Assembly: GCA_031548645.1 (NCBI GenBank)
Contig: JAVBQX010000096.1
Location: 1 to 8,699, forward strand
Direction: 5' to 3'
Length of the DNA stretch: 8,699 nucleotides
Origin: WRMR01 sp031548645
GTDB lineage: Bacteria > Planctomycetota > Planctomycetia > Pirellulales > Thermoguttaceae
Shown: positions 1 through 6,033 of the stretch, piece after piece
Layout: each line of letters starts with the position of its first letter
Numbering within the stretch: position 1 is the first letter of the stretch
The notes under the pieces: generated by a model
What the model was told of the DNA's origin: nothing
What the model saw: only the letters and a program-made list of their open reading frames with translations
Database searches by the model: none
Made by a program: the position numbers and the translations under genes

Positions 1-43
1 TTTGATATTTTTTTGGAAATGTAAAATGTCTTTGTACCACAAA

Positions 44-139
44 AGCCGGAATGAAGGCGGTACTCCGCCGTAATGACGGTATTCCGGTCATCTGTACGGA
101 TGGAACCATACCGTCATTACGCTGCGCTCCATTCCGGCT
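44..139. repeat. Nested inverted-repeat element, possible terminator for the secreted-protein gene
   Basis: The outer arms AGCCGGAATG (44-53) and CATTCCGGCT (130-139) are perfect complements. Inside them GTAATGACGGTAT (70-82) pairs perfectly with ATACCGTCATTAC (108-120). A small hairpin GGCGG-TACT-CCGCC sits at 56-69. The right half (113-141) resembles 2106-2135, the right arm of the element between the secreted-protein and anti-sigma genes, so this is a member of the same dispersed family. On the minus strand the element lies about 40 bases past the stop codon of the secreted-protein gene and is followed by four T residues (complement of 41-44). It could therefore act as a transcription terminator, but the interrupted stem makes that uncertain. 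Confidence 0.75.
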
Positions 140-181
140 GCTGTTCTTGTACGTCTTTTCCCGGAGGAACACTTCCACCAA

Positions 182-1882
182 CTATTTCGCAATTTCAAAA
201 ATGACGACGCAGGCCGGGGAAAATTGCATGGCGTCGATTTGCCCCCGGCCGTCGATGAGCTGGTATTCGTAGGGCCGACCGGTCAGCGGACTCACCGCCG
301 GGACGGGCACGTCCGTGATTTCGTCCAGCGATTCGGGCAGCTTCCCGTCATGCCGGGCCGCGTAATCCCGGAGCGCTTCGGCGATCCGCATGATGTCGTT
401 CGACAACTGCATCCGTTGGAACGCACACCGCGCCGCGTTCATCGCCGGGAGTAGCACGTCGGTCAAACGTCGGGCGAAAAGACTGCCCCCCATCGGGTTG
501 GTTTCCAACTCGCGATGATAACGCATCACGACTTCCTCCGTTTGGTAGGATTCCCACAACGGAAGATACATGCCGCGAAAATATTCGTCGGTGATCTTCC
601 GCGTTTCATGGGCCGCATGAAGCCCGACGACCTTTTCGGGGATCATCGCGTCCACTTCCGTCGCCGATTTCCCCTGTTCGAGCAGCCACTGTCGCCCCGC
701 GGGATAGGAGGCCATGACATGTGATTTGATCGGAAGTTTATCGAGCAGTTTTGCACCCGGAGAATCCAGGGCCACGAGCAGTTCGCTCATCTGACGCAAC
801 AGGGCCCGCCATTCGTCGTCGAGGAGCGTTTCGGGATCGTTCATCGCCTTCCGGAGCAGGGGAATCGATTGCGGCAACAGTTGCTTTTCGATTTCCGCCG
901 CGTCGACAAAACTTAAAAACGGAGACGGCAGCGACGAGAGTTCCCAATAGAGGTTCGGGCAGTCCCCGGCGTTGATCATGTCCTGCACCTGTTCGAGCAT
1001 CATTGTCTGGATCGCGATGCCGACCAGCCCGCAGATCAACGTCGGCTGTTTGCCGGTGTGCCGGGCCAGGGCCATGCCGACGCGGATCGACGCGATGGCG
1101 TCTTCGTAGCGTTTTTCGTGGATTTCCAGCATGATTTTCACTCTCAGCGCCCGGGCCAGATCACGCATGGACTGAACTTCCGGCAACAGGATGCCGATCG
1201 GGTTGTCCGTTTCACGGAACGGGGTGCCGAAGTCGCAAAAGTCGCTGCGGCTGCCTTCTTCGAGGCTACGGAAAACCATCGCGTTCTCTTCGACGAATTT
1301 TTTGACGGACGCCAGTTGTTCCGGATTTTCCCGCAGCGAAAACATCGCATAGTCGTACTTTTTCCGTTCCACGCCGCTCAAAAACAGGTCGCGACGCTGC
1401 GTGAGACGTTCGCTTTCCGAAAGTTCGTCTTCCGGCACAATCGCCGGCGAATATCCTTTCGTGATCGGCTTGACCGTCAGTTTCGCGAGAAAATCCGTGT
1501 TGACTTCGCCGTTTTCAGCTTCGTCCCAGATGCGGGCAAGCAGCCGGTTGTAATCGGAAGACGATTCGGCGTCGCGTTTTTCCGTCAGATAGAAATGCGC
1601 CCGCATGTAGGAATGGGCTGCGTTTTTCGACGTCCGTTCATGGAATTCCCACACGAGCGTTTGCGCCACGCGATGGTCGTCGATCGCACGCGGCGTTATT
1701 TTGAAATGAATCTTGTGCGTGGGGCGTTTGATGCTCGTGATTGAACCGTCGGCGTTTTTCGCCTTGAGGTCTTCCGTTTCAGGGAGGACCAGTTCGAGCC
1801 GCTGCGCCCGGGCCGAAACCGGCGTGAGCAGTAAAATCAACAGCAGCCAAACGCCGCCGCGCAAAAATCGTTTTCCCGTCAT
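182..1882 (-). CDS. Secreted protein of unknown function, planctomycete-type hypothetical family (566 aa)
   Basis: Residues 1-27 (MTGKRFLRGGVWLLLILLLT then PVSARAQ) form a clear Sec signal peptide with a likely cleavage after ARA, so the mature protein should be in the periplasm or outside. The start at 1882 is chosen because AAGGAG (1889-1894) lies just upstream and the signal peptide begins there. The open frame runs on to 2149, but that extension reads through a repeat element and is not protein-like. The body is largely alpha-helical and charged. Residues about 231-292 (LLPEVQSMRDLARAL, then RYEDAIASIRVGMALARH and LICGLVGIA) resemble a segment I associate with large planctomycete hypothetical proteins. 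The C-terminus (about 495-545) has RIAEALRDYAARHDGKLPES followed by DEITDVPVP and PLTGRPYEY. That pattern recalls the C-terminal segments of pseudopilin-like proteins, but no pilin N-terminal methylation signal is present. I see no catalytic motif. It follows the sigma/anti-sigma pair on the same strand after 286 bases and may be regulated by it (inference). Confidence 0.85.
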   Translation of the reverse strand: MTGKRFLRGGVWLLLILLLTPVSARAQRLELVLPETEDLKAKNADGSITSIKRPTHKIHFKITPRAIDDHRVAQTLVWEFHERTSKNAAHSYMRAHFYLTEKRDAESSSDYNRLLARIWDEAENGEVNTDFLAKLTVKPITKGYSPAIVPEDELSESERLTQRRDLFLSGVERKKYDYAMFSLRENPEQLASVKKFVEENAMVFRSLEEGSRSDFCDFGTPFRETDNPIGILLPEVQSMRDLARALRVKIMLEIHEKRYEDAIASIRVGMALARHTGKQPTLICGLVGIAIQTMMLEQVQDMINAGDCPNLYWELSSLPSPFLSFVDAAEIEKQLLPQSIPLLRKAMNDPETLLDDEWRALLRQMSELLVALDSPGAKLLDKLPIKSHVMASYPAGRQWLLEQGKSATEVDAMIPEKVVGLHAAHETRKITDEYFRGMYLPLWESYQTEEVVMRYHRELETNPMGGSLFARRLTDVLLPAMNAARCAFQRMQLSNDIMRIAEALRDYAARHDGKLPESLDEITDVPVPAVSPLTGRPYEYQLIDGRGQIDAMQFSPACVVIFEIAK

Positions 1883-1888
1883 GATGTT

Positions 1889-1894
1889 CTCCTT
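1889..1894 (-). promoter_or_regulatory. Ribosome binding site deciding the start of the secreted protein
   Basis: On the minus strand AAGGAG is followed by a six-base spacer and ATG at 1882. This fixes the start at the signal peptide, rather than at the far upstream ATG at 2149 that would add 89 residues read from repeat DNA. Confidence 0.8.
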
Positions 1895-1957
1895 ATATCG
1901 AATTATGATTTGTTTGTTGACATGGGAATTTCGAGTTCGGCAAAAATGATCCGCGGG

Positions 1958-2139
1958 AATGGCAGCCGCGAACGCAGAGAGCGAAGCGAACGGAGTGACC
2001 GGTGTGGGGCATATCCGTTCGCGACAACATATTTCGCGTTTTCGGTTTGCCGTTCGAAGCCTTCCGGGTGTCGGTCTGTTTCCTGTTTTGCGGCTCATCT
2101 CTCCGGTCACTCCGCTGCGCTGCGTTCCCGGCTGCCATT
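1958..2139. repeat. Imperfect inverted-repeat element in the gap between anti-sigma and secreted-protein genes
   Basis: The left arm (1958-2002) starts AATGGCAGCCGCGAACGCAG and ends CGGAGTGACCGG. The reverse complement of the right arm (2103-2139) starts AATGGCAGCCGGGAACGCAG and ends CGGAGTGACCGG. The arms differ by one substitution in the first 20 bases and an 8-base length difference in the middle, and enclose a loop of about 100 bases. The element fills most of the 286-base gap (1883-2168), which holds no convincing gene. It shares ends with the elements at 44-139 and 4743-4877. In position it could attenuate or terminate transcription between the two genes, or stabilise one message. No transposase or clear target-site duplication is visible. 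Confidence 0.8.
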
Positions 2140-2168
2140 TCTTGCACACCCTGTTTCAAGCAAAACGC

Positions 2169-2723
2169 TCACTGGTACGTTTCGAGCAATTCGCGTTTGA
2201 GCAGGGTCAGGCTTTGATCGGGCCGGAACGTGTCCGGCGGGACGAAGCGGCGGTCGACGTATTGGCCGCCCGCGTATTCCGGGATGTTGATCTTCCGGCG
2301 CTGTTCGAGCGTCTCTTCGATCAGCCGGTCGATTTCCGACATGGGAACGACGGTCCGTTCCGCGCGGGCGATCATCGCGTCGCCGTGCCCGGATTCCCGG
2401 CGGGGTTCGGGCCGGTCCGGCGTTTGCGGTTCGACGGACGGTGGGACGGGCGCTTCGACATACACGATTTGCCGCCCTCCCAGGCCGGGTAAGACCCAAG
2501 TCAGCGTCACGCCGATCAACAGTCCGAGACTCGCGCCGAGCAGGAGCCCCCAAAGCGTTGCGCGGCTCCGGCTCAATTTCGTGCAATGCACCCGCGCGTT
2601 GAAAGGGCGCGGCGCGAGCGCGGCGTCGATGTCCCGCATCACTTCGCCGGCCAGCGATTCGGAAATCGCCGGTTCGCGGGACGCCAGCAGTTTTTTCAGC
2701 GTTTCAGGATCATATTGCGTCAT
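2169..2723 (-). CDS. Single-pass membrane protein, putative anti-sigma factor of the upstream ECF sigma (184 aa)
   Basis: The N-terminal 50 or so residues are polar and charged, and would be cytosolic. They are followed by one hydrophobic span at about 56-79 (LWGLLLGASLGLLIGVTLTW), flanked by SRSR on the inside. After the span come GGRQIVYVEAPVPPSVEP, a Pro/Arg/Glu-rich linker, and a charged helical tail (about 128-184) ending LLKRELLETYQ. The ATG at 2723 overlaps the end of the sigma gene by 14 bases in another frame, and GAGGG within the sigma gene's last codons serves as its ribosome site. This suggests translational coupling. An ECF gene overlapping a single-span membrane gene is the usual arrangement for a sigma/anti-sigma pair. 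However, no zinc anti-sigma motif (HxxxCxxC) is present; the only cysteine is C47. The anti-sigma role is inferred from context. It could instead be a sensor or scaffold. Confidence 0.85.
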   Translation of the reverse strand: MTQYDPETLKKLLASREPAISESLAGEVMRDIDAALAPRPFNARVHCTKLSRSRATLWGLLLGASLGLLIGVTLTWVLPGLGGRQIVYVEAPVPPSVEPQTPDRPEPRRESGHGDAMIARAERTVVPMSEIDRLIEETLEQRRKINIPEYAGGQYVDRRFVPPDTFRPDQSLTLLKRELLETYQ

Positions 2724-3243
2724 CGGAGGAACCCTCGTTCAAATTGTCGGGCAACAGGTCGGCGCGAATGGCCTCAAGCCCTTTGTGAAAATCCCGGCGG
2801 ACCGTACTGAACGGTCGGCCGACCAGTTCGGCGATTTCCCGGAAGGTGAGACCGCCCCAAAGATGGGCCACGATCACCTCCCGTCGTTCGAGCGGCAGTT
2901 CCCGCAGCCGTTCGGTCAACATGCGACCGTCGAGCCGGTGGTCAAGCCGTTCGTCGTTCCGTTCCCGGGGGGCGAACCAATCGGCGCCGTTGCGGGCGTA
3001 GGATTCGGCGTGTTTCGACCGCTGCCGTTTTTTTCGCAGCCGGTCGATGGCGCCGTTTCGCACGACCCGGTACAGCCAGGGCGCGGCGTTGTCCGGCGGC
3101 TTGCTGTCGCGAACAAATTCGGCCAATCGAACGAAGGCGTCATGCACGACGTCTTCCGCGGCGACGTCGTCCCACTGGCGCGCAAAGAGAACGAGCGGCT
3201 TGAGATGCTCTCGAACAAGTTCGGCAAAGTCGATCGTTCCCAC
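2710..3243 (-). CDS. ECF-type RNA polymerase sigma factor (177 aa)
   Basis: This is a short sigma-70-family protein containing only regions 2 and 4. Region 2 spans about 11-80, with LVLFARQW, AEDVVHDAFVRLAEF and PWLYRVVRNGAIDRLRKK, the core-binding and -10-recognition helices. Region 4 spans about 108-160, with LRELPLERREVIVAHLWGGL and a helix-turn-helix TFREIAELVGRPFSTVRRDF for -35 recognition. It would redirect RNA polymerase to a small regulon. The start codon is GTG at 3243, with a G-rich stretch (GGGGG) about seven bases upstream. No ATG lies nearby in this frame, and the start matches the N-terminus of the second sigma factor in the window (7337-7828). The gene overlaps the downstream membrane-protein gene by 14 bases. 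I could not pick out a convincing autoregulated ECF promoter upstream. The sigma-family assignment is firm; the target regulon is unknown. Confidence 0.95.
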   Translation of the reverse strand: MGTIDFAELVREHLKPLVLFARQWDDVAAEDVVHDAFVRLAEFVRDSKPPDNAAPWLYRVVRNGAIDRLRKKRQRSKHAESYARNGADWFAPRERNDERLDHRLDGRMLTERLRELPLERREVIVAHLWGGLTFREIAELVGRPFSTVRRDFHKGLEAIRADLLPDNLNEGSSDDAI

Positions 3244-3385
3244 GCAAATGCCCCCGTTGACCCGACGTTGGTTGTCCCTCTGTCCATTATGACGTTTCAG
3301 GGCGGGTTTTGAGCCGCGGGGTCGAAATTTTGCGCAAGAAATATTTTTTGCCGATTTCCCGGGGAGTGTTGATGCCAGAAGGTAG

Positions 3386-3406
3386 GGCGGTCACGCCGTG
3401 ACCGCC
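3386..3406. repeat. Short perfect hairpin, GGCGGTCAC / GTGACCGCC
   Basis: A 9-base perfect inverted repeat with a 3-base loop (GGCGGTCAC-GCC-GTGACCGCC) lies between the NlpC/P60 gene and the sigma gene. It is about 65 bases past the peptidase stop and about 140 bases upstream of the sigma start. No T run follows on either strand, so it is not a standard intrinsic terminator. It could be a dispersed palindromic repeat or a factor-binding palindrome. The rest of the 229-base gap (3244-3472) shows no other clear signal. Confidence 0.6.
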
Positions 3407-3472
3407 GCCAAAATCGGCTCATAATGCTGCGTTTAGCCCTGCGCAACCGCTCCATGACTGTCGCGGCTCTGA

Positions 3473-4693
3473 TTACGGCTGCTGCTTTCGATAGAGCGGG
3501 TTGTCGCGGATGCGTTCGATGCCGGGCGTGCCGACCTGGCCGAGAAACCGGCGCACGCGGACGAGCTCTTCCGCATTGCCGCGGTCGTAATCCGGGCGGT
3601 CGGGCAGCAGGCTGTTGATTTTGACGCGGGTGGCGGAATGCAGGAACTCGCCGTCCCCGAGGTAGAACGCGACGTGGCGAATGCTGCGGATGTTCCCGTT
3701 TTCGTCGAGTTTACCGAAGAAAAGCAGGTCGGCGGGCTGAAGGTTTTTAAAATCAGGCGTCAGTTCGACCGGCTGTCCGACCCGCACCTGTTGCGATGCG
3801 TCGCGCGGGATGATAACCCCGTGGAGGAAAAAAGTGAGACTCGTGAAACCGCTGCAATCGACCGCCTTGGCCGAGTTGCCGGCCCAAAGATAGGGCAGGC
3901 CCATCAGGGATTTCGCCTTTCGCAGGACGCTGTCGGCGGTGAGTTCGATGCCGGCCTCCCATTGCTCGAAGGGTTTCGCCTGCGATTTGAGCACGAAAGC
4001 CTTGCGCCCGTCGGGGTAGGACACGGCGTAAAATGTTTCGTCCTGCGATTCGAGTTTGAGCATGCAGCCGCTGACCAGGTCGGAAACCGTTTGGGCGGCG
4101 GTGTCCGGCCGTTCGTAGGAAAAGCCGTAATGATCGACGAACACCAGCTTGGGGGCCGACGTCCAATCGTTGAACTCGTCGCGGGTCATGCGCACGATCG
4201 ACGAGCCGGTCAGGTAGCAGATGTAGCGGTTCGGCGATTGCACGCGATACCAGCGGTCGTACTGCAACACGCGGACCGGCGTGCCGAGCAGCAGTTGAAG
4301 GCCCATTTCGGCGGAATAGGCCGGCTTATAGCGCAGGTTGGCCACCGAGATATTGACCACGCCGTAAGTGCGTTCGCCCAAATCGGCGGCGGGCAGCAGC
4401 GCGACCTTGTCGACGGCGTCCGGCACGATGTCCGCGAGCGTTTCGGCAAGTGAATCGCGGGCAGCCGGGGAAGTCGTAGCGCCGGAAAGCTGCACGGCAT
4501 CGCCGATCTGCTTGACCTCGATTTCGAAAACCTCGACGCGTTTGTCCGGCGCGAATTTCGTTTCGGCATCGCGAACGAGTTGCCGGACGCGTTCGAGCGA
4601 GTTCGTGTTTGGGGCGGCATCATCGGCCCACAACGAAGTTGTCGCAAACGCCGCAAGGCAGATCAGACAAAGCGCAATCAACAAACGGGGCAT
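3473..4693 (-). CDS. Secreted NlpC/P60 family peptidoglycan peptidase with SH3-like domains (406 aa)
   Basis: Residues 1-23 (MPRLLIALCLICLAAFATTS then LWA) are a signal peptide, so the enzyme acts outside the cytoplasmic membrane. A region of about 30-105 of uncertain fold comes next. Two SH3-like segments follow: about 110-168 (VANLRYKPAYSAEMG, TPVRVLQYDRWYRVQS) and about 195-240 (LKLESQDETFYAVSYPDGRK). The NlpC/P60 catalytic domain covers about 252-385. It has GLPYLWAGNSAKAVDCSGFT with the nucleophile Cys280, RHVAFYLG with His340, and FLHSATRV with His352 as the likely third residue. This layout resembles gamma-D-glutamyl-diamino-acid endopeptidases of the YkfC/DPP VI type, which cut stem-peptide bonds during wall turnover or muropeptide recycling. 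The substrate is not proven. The start at 4693 is set by GGGAG at 4700-4704. A longer in-frame start at 4741 would put polar residues before the signal peptide. Confidence 0.93.
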   Translation of the reverse strand: MPRLLIALCLICLAAFATTSLWADDAAPNTNSLERVRQLVRDAETKFAPDKRVEVFEIEVKQIGDAVQLSGATTSPAARDSLAETLADIVPDAVDKVALLPAADLGERTYGVVNISVANLRYKPAYSAEMGLQLLLGTPVRVLQYDRWYRVQSPNRYICYLTGSSIVRMTRDEFNDWTSAPKLVFVDHYGFSYERPDTAAQTVSDLVSGCMLKLESQDETFYAVSYPDGRKAFVLKSQAKPFEQWEAGIELTADSVLRKAKSLMGLPYLWAGNSAKAVDCSGFTSLTFFLHGVIIPRDASQQVRVGQPVELTPDFKNLQPADLLFFGKLDENGNIRSIRHVAFYLGDGEFLHSATRVKINSLLPDRPDYDRGNAEELVRVRRFLGQVGTPGIERIRDNPLYRKQQP

Positions 4694-4699
4694 GGTGAA

Positions 4700-4704
4700 C
4701 TCCC
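4700..4704 (-). promoter_or_regulatory. Ribosome binding site deciding the start of the NlpC/P60 peptidase
   Basis: GGGAG on the minus strand stands six bases before ATG 4693. This favours that start, where the signal peptide begins, over the in-frame ATG at 4741. The 4741 codon itself borders the inverted-repeat element at 4743-4877. Confidence 0.7.
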
Positions 4705-4742
4705 AAAACGAAAGAGTGTGTCTGTCAAGATTCGAAATCATA

Positions 4743-4877
4743 ATGGCAGCCCGGAGCGTAAGCGACGGGTTGTACCGTTCTAGTGCAATTGTGGCTCATC
4801 CATGAGCATGGAATATGGAGATGTAGTGTCCACAAAAGGCAGGAAATTAACCCGTCGCTTACGCTCCGGGCTGCCAT
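4743..4877. repeat. MITE-like element with perfect 29-bp terminal inverted repeats
   Basis: Bases 4743-4771 (beginning ATGGCAGCCCGGAGCGTAAG) are a perfect reverse complement of 4849-4877, with 77 bases between the arms. A smaller hairpin GCTCAT-CC-ATGAGC sits inside at 4794-4807. One arm translates to AARSVSDG, a peptide I recall recurring in small spurious planctomycete gene calls (recollection, not checked here). The element lies in the 210-base gap between the methyltransferase stop and the peptidase start on the minus strand. Its outer ends match the AATGGCAGCC end of the 1958-2139 element. It encodes nothing itself. It may be a non-autonomous mobile repeat, and as RNA it could form a stable stem between the two genes. 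Confidence 0.9.
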
Positions 4878-4903
4878 GAAATGACGGGAATTTTGTGTTC
4901 GGC

Positions 4904-5908
4904 TCATTTGACGGCCGTGACGACCGCGCCCATCGTGTCGGCGGGGACGGCGTATTTCACGTCCGAGAAACCGGATTGTTCGAGGTCGCCGCGGATTTCG
5001 TCGAAGGTGTAGCACATGCCGTTTTCCGTCGCGGTGAGCATGTTGATGGCGAACATCGTGCCATCGAACGGGGCGGTGCGGTCGGGCCGCATGACGAAAT
5101 CGCGCACGGCGATCATGCCGCCCGGCTCCAACGCGGCGTAAATTTTCGCGTAGAGGGCTTGTGCGTGTTCGCGGTCGAACTGGTGGATGATGGCGCTGAC
5201 CCAGGCGAAATCGCAACCTGTGGGCAGTTCGTCCGTGTAAAAGTCGCCCGGCACGAGCCGGATGCGGGATTCGAATTCGGTTCCGGCGAAACGCTTGCGG
5301 GCTTCGGCAATCGCCGCGGGTCGGTCGAAAATCGTCGCCCGGGCCTGCGGTTTCCGCTTGAGCATTTCGAGCGTGTAGGTTCCGGACGCCCCGCCGACGT
5401 CGAGCAGGTGCGTGAATTCGAGGCAGCCGGCCTGTTCCATCGCATCGACCACGCCGACGGCGAAGGTGATGCCGACCGAATTCATGGCCAGCACGAACGA
5501 GCGGTAATCCTCCTCCGCGCCGAGAATGCTGTCGTTGCTTTCATACGGCGTGCCCGATTTGACAACGCGGGCCAGTTCGACCCACTGCCGGATGCAGTTC
5601 ATGCGGTGGCGCAGCATCGGGACGAAGGTTTTCGGGTGGTCGATGTCGAGCTGCTCACGGAATCCGGCACGCACGGAATAAACCGGTTCCGCGTCGCCCG
5701 ATTTTTCCAGAATATCCAGCGCGACCAGCGAGTCGAGCAGCGTCCGCGTCGCACGGAGGTCGATCTCCCGCTGTTCGGCAAGAGCCGGGGCCGTCAAAGG
5801 CGAGCGGATCAGCGGCGTAAACAAATCCAGTTCCGCCGCCGCGCCGATGACGCAGATGCTCTGGTAGGAATGGGAATATCCTTCAAGCGTTTTTACGGAT
5901 TCCGGCAT
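4904..5908 (-). CDS. SAM-dependent O-methyltransferase, family 2 type (334 aa)
   Basis: The N-terminal 100 or so residues look like the winged-helix dimerisation domain of small-molecule O-methyltransferases of the hydroxyneurosporene / acetylserotonin / caffeate class (ATRTLLDSLVALDILEK, then YSVRAGF). The C-terminal domain has the SAM-binding motif I LLDVGGASGT at 168-177, an acidic FDRP around Asp195, VPGDFYTDELP at 219-229, and AIIHQFDREHA at 239-249. His242 there sits where this family has its catalytic base. EPGGMIAVRDFVM and YTFDEIRGDLEQSGFSDVK complete the usual fold order, and the length is typical. It should transfer a methyl group from SAM to a hydroxyl of a small molecule in the cytosol; the substrate cannot be read from the sequence. 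GGGGGTGAT just upstream of ATG 5908 serves as ribosome site. No biosynthetic genes flank it. Confidence 0.92.
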   Translation of the reverse strand: MPESVKTLEGYSHSYQSICVIGAAAELDLFTPLIRSPLTAPALAEQREIDLRATRTLLDSLVALDILEKSGDAEPVYSVRAGFREQLDIDHPKTFVPMLRHRMNCIRQWVELARVVKSGTPYESNDSILGAEEDYRSFVLAMNSVGITFAVGVVDAMEQAGCLEFTHLLDVGGASGTYTLEMLKRKPQARATIFDRPAAIAEARKRFAGTEFESRIRLVPGDFYTDELPTGCDFAWVSAIIHQFDREHAQALYAKIYAALEPGGMIAVRDFVMRPDRTAPFDGTMFAINMLTATENGMCYTFDEIRGDLEQSGFSDVKYAVPADTMGAVVTAVK

Positions 5909-5921
5909 AAATCACCCCCAT

Positions 5922-6029
5922 AAATGCAGAATATTGAGTGCAGAATGCAGAATGAACGCAGGGGAAAATCATCCGGTTTGACGGACCCCATCCTCCAATT
6001 CTGCATTCTTCATTCTGCGTTCTGCATTT
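5922..6029. repeat. Inverted repeat built from heptamer units (TGCAGAA / TTCTGCA)
   Basis: The left part (5922-5960) contains TGCAGAA-TATTGAG-TGCAGAA-TGCAGAA. The right part (5997-6029) contains TTCTGCA-TTCTTCA-TTCTGCG-TTCTGCA. Both keep 7-base periodicity, and the two ends (AAATGCAGAA and TTCTGCATTT) are perfect complements. The element fills nearly all of the 125-base gap between the cytochrome stop codon and the methyltransferase ribosome site. It could fold in the transcript and separate expression of the two genes. No T run follows, so it is not a standard terminator. Confidence 0.8.
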
Positions 6030-6033
6030 GCTA

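Noticed and set aside
51..272. Small plus-strand open frame at the left end
   Set aside because: It begins inside the 44-139 repeat and runs into the 3' end of the secreted-protein gene on the opposite strand.
1058..1744. Plus-strand open frame inside the secreted-protein gene
   Set aside because: The translation is rich in Phe/Arg/His with no motif, as expected from antisense reading of a helical, charged protein.
1883..2149. N-terminal extension of the secreted protein up to ATG 2149
   Set aside because: The added residues are read from the inverted-repeat element, have no domain-like character, and would bury the signal peptide that begins at 1882 behind a good ribosome site.
2230..3312. 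Long plus-strand open frame opposite the sigma and membrane-protein genes
   Set aside because: It is antisense to two well-supported genes in G/C-rich DNA. Its translation is low-complexity Arg/Ser/Pro with no recognisable domain.
4895..5923. Plus-strand open frame covering the methyltransferase gene
   Set aside because: It is a mirror of the methyltransferase reading frame. The minus-strand product has clear SAM-binding motifs and a ribosome site; this one has none.
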